Assembly: GCA_024959975.1 (NCBI GenBank)
Contig: JANXFM010000042.1
Span: forward strand, 1-6,224
Origin: Flavobacteriales bacterium
GTDB lineage: Bacteria; Bacteroidota; Bacteroidia; Flavobacteriales; UBA7430
Direction: 5' to 3'
DNA length: 6,224 nt
Part shown: positions 1 to 4,270 of the stretch, one piece after another
How the letters are laid out: every line of letters begins with the position of its first letter
Numbering within the stretch: the stretch's first letter is position 1
Notes under the pieces: model-generated
The model's input: the letters and a program-made list of their open reading frames with translations, nothing else
What the model was told of the DNA's origin: nothing
The model's database searches: none
Made by a program: the position numbers and the translations under genes

Positions 1-326
1 TCATCTCTGATCGCCTTTAACACTAAGAGATTGTAGAGTGTATGATCTGATACATCAAATGATTTTCTGAAATAAGTTGTCGGGTATTTATTACCTGAAC
101 TCGGGCCATAACTAACTGTACTGACTTCGTCTCCATCTCCATATCCCAGTTGTGCATTTCCTGAATTCCAATGTTCGTCATTAAATTCGGTGCCGTACCA
201 TGCTGTTCCCTGGTTTGAACCATCATCCAGGTATTTCCATTCAGCTCCGTTTGAGATAAATACTTCTTGAGCTTGTAATGATAATCCCACGAATAATAGT
301 AGAATGGAGCTAATTTTAGTTTTCAT
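1..326 (-). CDS. Secreted protein with N-terminal beta-sandwich-like domain (5' part only)
   Basis: This is the N-terminal end of a larger gene that runs off the window; 108 full codons are visible from ATG at 326. Residues 1-20 (MKTKISSILLLFVGLSLQAQ) form a typical signal peptide with an AQ end, so the product is exported. The mature part contains EWKYLDDGSNQGTAW, then a W-rich stretch, LGYGDGDE, SYGPSSGNKYPTTYFRKSF and finally IRD at the edge. From family knowledge, this W-K-Y-LDDGS ... LGYGDGDE ... TTYFRK pattern begins a jelly-roll domain that usually continues RDDGAVVYLNG and sits at the front of secreted metallophosphoesterase, LTD or CotH-type proteins, often with a T9SS tail. The catalytic part lies outside, so the activity is unknown. 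The start overlaps the end of the TPR gene by 11 bp, which implies co-transcription and coupled translation. The start is supported by the signal peptide directly following it. Confidence 0.8.
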   Translation of the reverse strand, partial: MKTKISSILLLFVGLSLQAQEVFISNGAEWKYLDDGSNQGTAWYGTEFNDEHWNSGNAQLGYGDGDEVSTVSYGPSSGNKYPTTYFRKSFDVSDHTLYNLLVLKAIRD

Positions 327-1152
327 GATGTATGTTTTTTTCTAATTTATTTACCTGAATCTGCAACTCTTTTAGTGCTGAGGTGCTTTTCAATTTTGGA
401 CTTAGTTGTTCTATGGTTACTTTGGTTTGTTGTAGTGCTATGTTGGCTTCTGATAATCTGTTTAGCTCAAATAAATACAGGGCTTTTTTGTAATACCAAA
501 ACTCTTTTCTTGTGTTTTCTGTGATCAGACTATTGTATTGCTCAATCACTTTTTTTACCTGACCTGACCTTTTTAAATAGTCTGTTTTTTTTAGTTGTAA
601 GGTAACAACGTGATCGCCCAATTTATCCAGACCAATATCAATTGCTTTGATCGCTCCCGTATAATTTGTGCTGTCCATAGCTAAGAAGATCGTGCTGTAT
701 TCTACAATGTCTTCGGGTCTGATGTCAAGTGTGTTTTTTATTACAAGATCATAGAGATCCAATGCTTCAGAATGTCGCTTTAATTTCATTAAAATTTGGG
801 CTTTAAGCTTCTGAGGCTTTACATCCGGTGGGTCTATGCATTGATCTACTGCTTTTAATGCTGAATGATAATCTGTTAAGGCAAAATAAATTTTCGCCTT
901 TCTGTATTTCAGTAGTTTTTCTGTATTTCCTAATTCCTCTGATCGTAGATAATCAGACAGGGCTTTGTTAAATTCTTCATGTTGTTGGTAGAGGAATCCT
1001 CTTTCAAAATATAATTTTGAATTTGTAGTATCCTTTGAGATCTCTTTCGTTTTTTCATGAATCCGAATGGATAAATCTCCATGTGCGTACATGATTGAAG
1101 AAACAAATAAGACGAAGCTTAATGCTATTTTTTTAAACCTCTTTTTTAACAT
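316..1152 (-). CDS. Exported tetratricopeptide repeat (TPR) protein
   Basis: A 278-residue protein. Residues 1-25 are a basic then hydrophobic signal peptide (MLKKRFKKIA..., likely cleaved near YAHG), so it is probably periplasmic or envelope-associated. The rest is helical repeats. TPR-like units are visible at about 46-77 (LYFERGFLYQQHEEFNKAL), 80-110 (YRKAKIYFALTDYHSALKA), 112-138 (KLKAQILMKLKRHSEALDLY), weaker ones at 146-178 and 183-212, and 216-247 (FWYYKKALYLFELNRLSEA). A charged segment at 252-275 may form a short coiled coil. No catalytic motif is seen; a scaffold or protein-binding role is inferred. The HGDLSIRIHEKTKEISKD stretch after the signal resembles, from memory, TPR proteins encoded next to secreted metallophosphoesterase-type genes. 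The stop codon lies inside the start of the next gene (11-bp overlap), so the two are probably translated together. The ATG follows a C-rich leader without a Shine-Dalgarno sequence. Confidence 0.85.
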   Translation of the reverse strand: MLKKRFKKIALSFVLFVSSIMYAHGDLSIRIHEKTKEISKDTTNSKLYFERGFLYQQHEEFNKALSDYLRSEELGNTEKLLKYRKAKIYFALTDYHSALKAVDQCIDPPDVKPQKLKAQILMKLKRHSEALDLYDLVIKNTLDIRPEDIVEYSTIFLAMDSTNYTGAIKAIDIGLDKLGDHVVTLQLKKTDYLKRSGQVKKVIEQYNSLITENTRKEFWYYKKALYLFELNRLSEANIALQQTKVTIEQLSPKLKSTSALKELQIQVNKLEKNIHHEN

Positions 1153-1303
1153 GGGAGGGGGGAGATGCGTTTATAAGCTTTTAATTTTCAGTGAACTCTG
1201 ATCAAAAGCAAAAGCATGTACAGCTATGGTTTTTGGGGAGTTGTTTTCTAAAAAAGTTTGAATATAGCGAAAGTATACCTTAAAAAAAACTGTTCTTAAA
1301 AAC

Positions 1304-2389
1304 TTAAATATGGAGGCTGTTTGTTTTCCCTAATTGTTTTAAATATTCAAAATGTGATCGAACAGCATTCATAATACTTAATTCATTATATGGCATTGAA
1401 AATTTTATAGCCATTTCCTTTATTGTTGGTGTTATTACCGTATACAGTGTATGTGGTAAATTAGGAAATAAGTGATGAGCAGCGTGAGCGTTAAATCCAC
1501 CAAAAATCCAATTAGCAACTTTATTTGTAGGATGATAATCTAGTGAAACTGAAAGTTGATGTTCGTGGTAACACGTTGGTAAAAATCCAATTTTGTCAAC
1601 TTTCGGGAAATTTGTTTCCATAGTCAGGTGGGAAATAATCAAAGTCAAAACAAAAAATATTGAAATGAATCCGTGCATAATAATGAATGAAAGTAGAATT
1701 TCAGTTAGTGTTGACTCTGTAAAACACAAAGGCAAGACAACGATATAGATCAAATAAAAAAGCTTTAATAGAATTACTTCGACAACAAATTTTTTGGAAT
1801 ATGTCAGGTCTTTCATATTTGCCACTTCTTTTTTAGTGATGTAGATGAAGTCTTTAATAAAAATCCAATGAAGCGTATAAAAACTATATAATATAGAGGC
1901 GTATAGATGTTGAAACTTGTGAATTCCTTTTGCTTTATGTGAACCCGTTAACCTGATGAATGGGTTGTTGTCAATATCTGCATCACATCCATCTACGTTT
2001 GGGAAAATATGATGTGACGAAACATGTCTTTTTTTCCATAATGAGGCATTTACTCCTTGTAAATTGAAAATAAGATAATGGGCTATCCGGTTAAGTTTTT
2101 TGTTGGAAAATAAAGTGTTGTGCACCGCATCGTGTGAAGCGTTAAACGCAAGTAATATCCCTGAAAGCCCCAGTAATGAATAATTAAAAATAAGTAATGT
2201 GAAATTTCTTGAAACAAAGTCAGTGTACAAAAAACCGTAAAGTGTAATGAAAATTGATAAGTAAAAGAGAAATTTTGCTCTCAGGATTCTTTTACCTTTT
2301 GCTATTACATTCTCGGTCAAAATATTCGAAACTTCTATGTTTAGTTCCTTAAAAAAGTCTGAGTTTGAAGGTTTGAACTTAATTTTCAT
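1304..2389 (-). CDS. Membrane fatty acid desaturase (acyl-CoA/acyl-lipid type)
   Basis: A 361-residue integral membrane protein of the fatty acid desaturase family (di-iron, histidine-box type). It is expected to insert a cis double bond into an acyl chain in the inner membrane using O2 and an electron donor. All three histidine boxes are present: HDAVH at 86-90, HVSSHH at 122-127 and HAAHH at 302-306, the last followed by LFPNLPH. Hydrophobic membrane segments fall at about 40-56, 63-83, 207-223 and 229-253, placing the boxes on the cytosolic face. Length is usual for bacterial acyl-CoA/linoleoyl-CoA-desaturase-like proteins. The third box starts with H rather than Q and there is no fused cytochrome b5 domain, so a classical front-end desaturase is less likely; regiospecificity cannot be told. 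No ferredoxin or reductase gene is adjacent. It is visibly more A/T-rich than the two glycosidase genes. The ATG at 2389 is the first good start after the 89-bp spacer. Confidence 0.93.
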   Translation of the reverse strand: MKIKFKPSNSDFFKELNIEVSNILTENVIAKGKRILRAKFLFYLSIFITLYGFLYTDFVSRNFTLLIFNYSLLGLSGILLAFNASHDAVHNTLFSNKKLNRIAHYLIFNLQGVNASLWKKRHVSSHHIFPNVDGCDADIDNNPFIRLTGSHKAKGIHKFQHLYASILYSFYTLHWIFIKDFIYITKKEVANMKDLTYSKKFVVEVILLKLFYLIYIVVLPLCFTESTLTEILLSFIIMHGFISIFFVLTLIISHLTMETNFPKVDKIGFLPTCYHEHQLSVSLDYHPTNKVANWIFGGFNAHAAHHLFPNLPHTLYTVITPTIKEMAIKFSMPYNELSIMNAVRSHFEYLKQLGKTNSLHI

Positions 2390-2422
2390 AAAGAGTTTTA
2401 CGATTGACCATACTATTTGAGT

Positions 2423-2439
2423 AAACGCCTATTGCGTTT
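2423..2439 (-). terminator. Small hairpin between the GH26-like and desaturase genes
   Basis: A perfect 6-bp inverted repeat, AAACGC and GCGTTT, separated by 5 bases, lies about 40 bases after the GH26-like stop codon and about 34 bases before the desaturase start. On the minus-strand transcript it is not followed by a U-run, so it is at best a weak terminator or attenuator; on the plus strand it is followed by a T-rich stretch, but no plus-strand gene ends here. The role is uncertain. Confidence 0.25.
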
Positions 2440-2478
2440 CTATGTTTTTAATTAATTTAAGATGTTTCCTTTGTTTTT

Positions 2479-4008
2479 CTAATACGATGCGTCATTAGAA
2501 AGGAAGGTGAGGGAAGTTGATCCCATAACTTTCAGTTGGTATGCTTGTCCTGCCTTCATTTTTCCAATGCCGTTGTAATTTAATTCGGGAAGGTATGCGT
2601 TTCCGAAATAATCTTTTGCAATAATTAGGTTGTTTTCGGTGTTGAGTTCATTCAGAACGAGTGCGATGTCTGCCGGCTCAATTCGCAGGTATCCGATTTT
2701 ATTCCACCCGGAATTTATATCCATTGAATGCGCTTCAGGAAAAGCATAAGTTCCATAGATGTCAATCGAACAGGCTTCAGTAGTTTTGATGTGGTAGCCC
2801 TGACCAATAAGGATATCTCCTATGGCATTAAAATCCCATTCAGGAAGATAAGCCAAACCGGCATTGTCTTTAATGATGGTAATTTGATTTAATTGATGGA
2901 AGATGTTTTTTACATTTAGATTATCGGGGATCATGTAGGTTGAGAACATAGACCATCCAATCGGAAAGTCTATCGTTTGCATGGTGGGAATAATGACTTC
3001 ACTGCTATTCCAATAATCCATATTCAGGAGGTCGAAGAGGTTTTCATCTCCTTCAAGCCAGGAGTCTTTTGTCATTTCATTTTCCCAGGCCGATTTGATA
3101 AAGGGGTTTATCTGTACTCGTGAATCTCCCCAACCCTGTCCTTGCCACATGGGTTGGATGTTCCAATTTACATTGATGTAGGCCAGTGCTTTGATCCGAT
3201 CGTCGTTGTAAACCCGGTCGAATAAGGGTTTGAACCAATTGTTCCAATGGTCTTCGCCATTTCCTTGTCCTAAGTTTACTCTGGGAGTAGCTTCTGCGAT
3301 CATAATGGGTTTATCGTGATCCAGGGCAAAATTTCGTATACTTTGACCGGGATTGGGACCATCAAAATGGGAGTATGCCAGCCAGTTGACGTAATCGTCT
3401 CCAGGATACCATTGAGCAATATTGGCTGCATTGGTGCCGGCTGATTGCCACACATAGGCTACGTTCCATACTTCTTCGGCATCAAACAGGTGTACAATAT
3501 GTTTCCAGGCTGCTATAAATTGACTAGGGTTGTAGTTATTCCAGGAACCTTCAAACTCATAACCAATACGCAAAAATACCGGACGGTTTGTGTTTTTTAT
3601 CCATTGTGCCAATTGAATGATGGATGCATCATGTTGTCCGGAAGAAATATTTGTTAGCTGATTTACCATGTACAAACCGATGGCTATCACTGTGTGGTCA
3701 AAAGTTTCATCTTCCAGATAGGCTTGTGCATGTACATCCCCTGCACCCCAATTGTCCGGATCGGTCAGACCTCCTAATCCGGGGATGCTCGTATAGGTGG
3801 TTACCCCTGCCGGCATGTAGTCGGGGAGATGATCCACATAGCCGTCGGTATAAGTGTTTAAACCGCCAACAGCTCCCAGGTCTTGTCCTGCGATCATCAG
3901 TTTTTTGCCATCTGCCGGTGCAAATTTAGCCGCACCAAAATGCGCACTCTGCTGGGCGAAAAGTGTACTTGTCAGGAATAAGAAGGAAATGAGTTTGAGC
4001 ATTTTCAT
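2479..4008 (-). CDS. Secreted GH26-like endo-glycanase with duplicated C-terminal module
   Basis: A 509-residue secreted glycoside hydrolase. Residues 1-19 are a signal peptide ending in FAQ. The catalytic domain, about 22-315, looks like a clan GH-A (beta/alpha)8 barrel closest to family GH26. RIGYEFEGSW at 147-156 aligns with the GH26 acid/base motif, giving E151, and KPIMIAEA at 233-240 carries the likely nucleophile E239; WxxxWGDSRVQ follows near 288-299. The family contains beta-mannanases, lichenases and beta-1,3-xylanases. The Tyr before E151, where mannanases usually have His, makes mannan specificity unproven, so endo-beta-glycanase is the safe call. After a linker come two copies of a ~75-residue module (about 345-419 and 428-503). 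The protein stops right after the second copy and has no recognisable T9SS sorting domain. M1 was chosen as the start; M3 (4002) would also give a signal peptide. The gene follows a terminator, so it probably has its own promoter. Confidence 0.82.
   Translation of the reverse strand: MKMLKLISFLFLTSTLFAQQSAHFGAAKFAPADGKKLMIAGQDLGAVGGLNTYTDGYVDHLPDYMPAGVTTYTSIPGLGGLTDPDNWGAGDVHAQAYLEDETFDHTVIAIGLYMVNQLTNISSGQHDASIIQLAQWIKNTNRPVFLRIGYEFEGSWNNYNPSQFIAAWKHIVHLFDAEEVWNVAYVWQSAGTNAANIAQWYPGDDYVNWLAYSHFDGPNPGQSIRNFALDHDKPIMIAEATPRVNLGQGNGEDHWNNWFKPLFDRVYNDDRIKALAYINVNWNIQPMWQGQGWGDSRVQINPFIKSAWENEMTKDSWLEGDENLFDLLNMDYWNSSEVIIPTMQTIDFPIGWSMFSTYMIPDNLNVKNIFHQLNQITIIKDNAGLAYLPEWDFNAIGDILIGQGYHIKTTEACSIDIYGTYAFPEAHSMDINSGWNKIGYLRIEPADIALVLNELNTENNLIIAKDYFGNAYLPELNYNGIGKMKAGQAYQLKVMGSTSLTFLSNDASY
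2500..2976 (-). repeat. Tandem protein-level duplication in the GH26-like C-terminus
   Basis: Two diverged copies of one module are encoded back to back, residues about 345-419 and 428-503. Shared positions in order are GW, a Tyr six or so residues later, II.KD..G.AYLPE, N.IG, then GQ.Y.(I/L)K. Copy one reads KDNAGLAYLPEWDFNAIG and copy two KDYFGNAYLPELNYNGIG. From memory, similar paired modules occur near the C-termini of other Bacteroidota secreted proteins, usually before a T9SS domain; their function is not known to me. The similarity is clear in protein but not in DNA, so the duplication is old. Confidence 0.75.
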
Positions 4009-4021
4009 GGCTAGGGGGTTT

Positions 4022-4048
4022 GAGTATTCGTCTGGTATAAAAATACTC
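4022..4048 (-). promoter_or_regulatory. Inverted repeat in the leader of the GH26-like gene
   Basis: Perfect 7-bp arms GAGTATT and AATACTC are separated by 13 bases and end 13 bases before the ATG at 4008. It could be a regulator operator or a 5' leader hairpin that affects translation. The inner part (TATTTTTA on the minus strand) partly resembles the Bacteroidota -7 box TAnnTTTG, but no matching -33 TTG was found at the right spacing, so a promoter is not claimed. Confidence 0.3.
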
Positions 4049-4135
4049 TTTTTCCCTTATTTCATTTTTTGCTAGTCCGTTTGTTAACCCTAAACAATTT
4101 TATGGGCTTTTATTTTCATGTAGCCTTCTATATTT

Positions 4136-4149
4136 CCGATATCTATCGG
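4136..4149. repeat. Palindrome CCGATA-TC-TATCGG
   Basis: A perfect 6-bp inverted repeat with a 2-base centre, extendable by one wobble and one A-T pair outside. It lies between the GH3 terminator and the GH26-like leader. It closely resembles the short CCCGATAGCTATCGGG-type palindromes that I recall as dispersed elements in Bacteroidota intergenic regions. No T-run follows, so it is not itself an intrinsic terminator. Confidence 0.45.
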
Positions 4150-4171
4150 GACATGATGGCTATTTGTATGA

Positions 4172-4201
4172 AAAAAGGGCTCTGTTTCCAGAACCCTTTT
4201 T
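4172..4201 (-). terminator. Rho-independent terminator of the GH3 gene
   Basis: Read on the minus strand this is a 13-bp stem, A5-GGG-T-TCTG paired with CAGA-G-CCC-T5, closed by a GAAA tetraloop and ending in a run of six T. The one non-Watson-Crick position is a G-U wobble on the minus-strand RNA but a C-A mismatch on the plus-strand RNA, so the structure favours minus-strand transcription. It begins 70 bases after the GH3 stop codon and separates this gene from the GH26-like gene downstream. Confidence 0.88.
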
Positions 4202-4270
4202 AAATAGCACCAAATAGTTTAGACTAGACCCCTCCAGGAGTATTATCATAAGATGCTTAAATCTGTAAGA

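Noticed and set aside
23..226. A 67-codon open frame on the minus strand
   Set aside because: It lies in a different frame inside the partial secreted gene starting at 326, which has a signal peptide and recognisable domain motifs; the 67-codon frame has neither.
1203..1215. Short direct repeat CAAAAGCAAAAGC
   Set aside because: Two copies of a 6-base low-complexity unit in A/T-rich DNA are expected by chance.
1165..1303. Bacteroidota-type promoter (-33 TTG, -7 TAnnTTTG) before the TPR gene
   Set aside because: Only 7-of-8 matches to the -7 box were found (TACTTTCG, TGCTTTTG), without a TTG at the right distance.
1270..1303. Terminator after the desaturase gene (T-rich run on the minus strand)
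   Set aside because: There is a run of eight T, but no adjacent G/C-containing stem could be found.
3445..4075. Three overlapping plus-strand open frames opposite the GH26-like gene
   Set aside because: They lie opposite a well-supported coding sequence, are Cys/Pro-rich or low in recognisable motifs, and overlap each other; they are antisense shadows.
4049..4130. Promoter for the GH26-like gene based on an ATTG about 100 bases upstream of the start
   Set aside because: The sequence at the expected spacing does not match TAnnTTTG, so no promoter is claimed.
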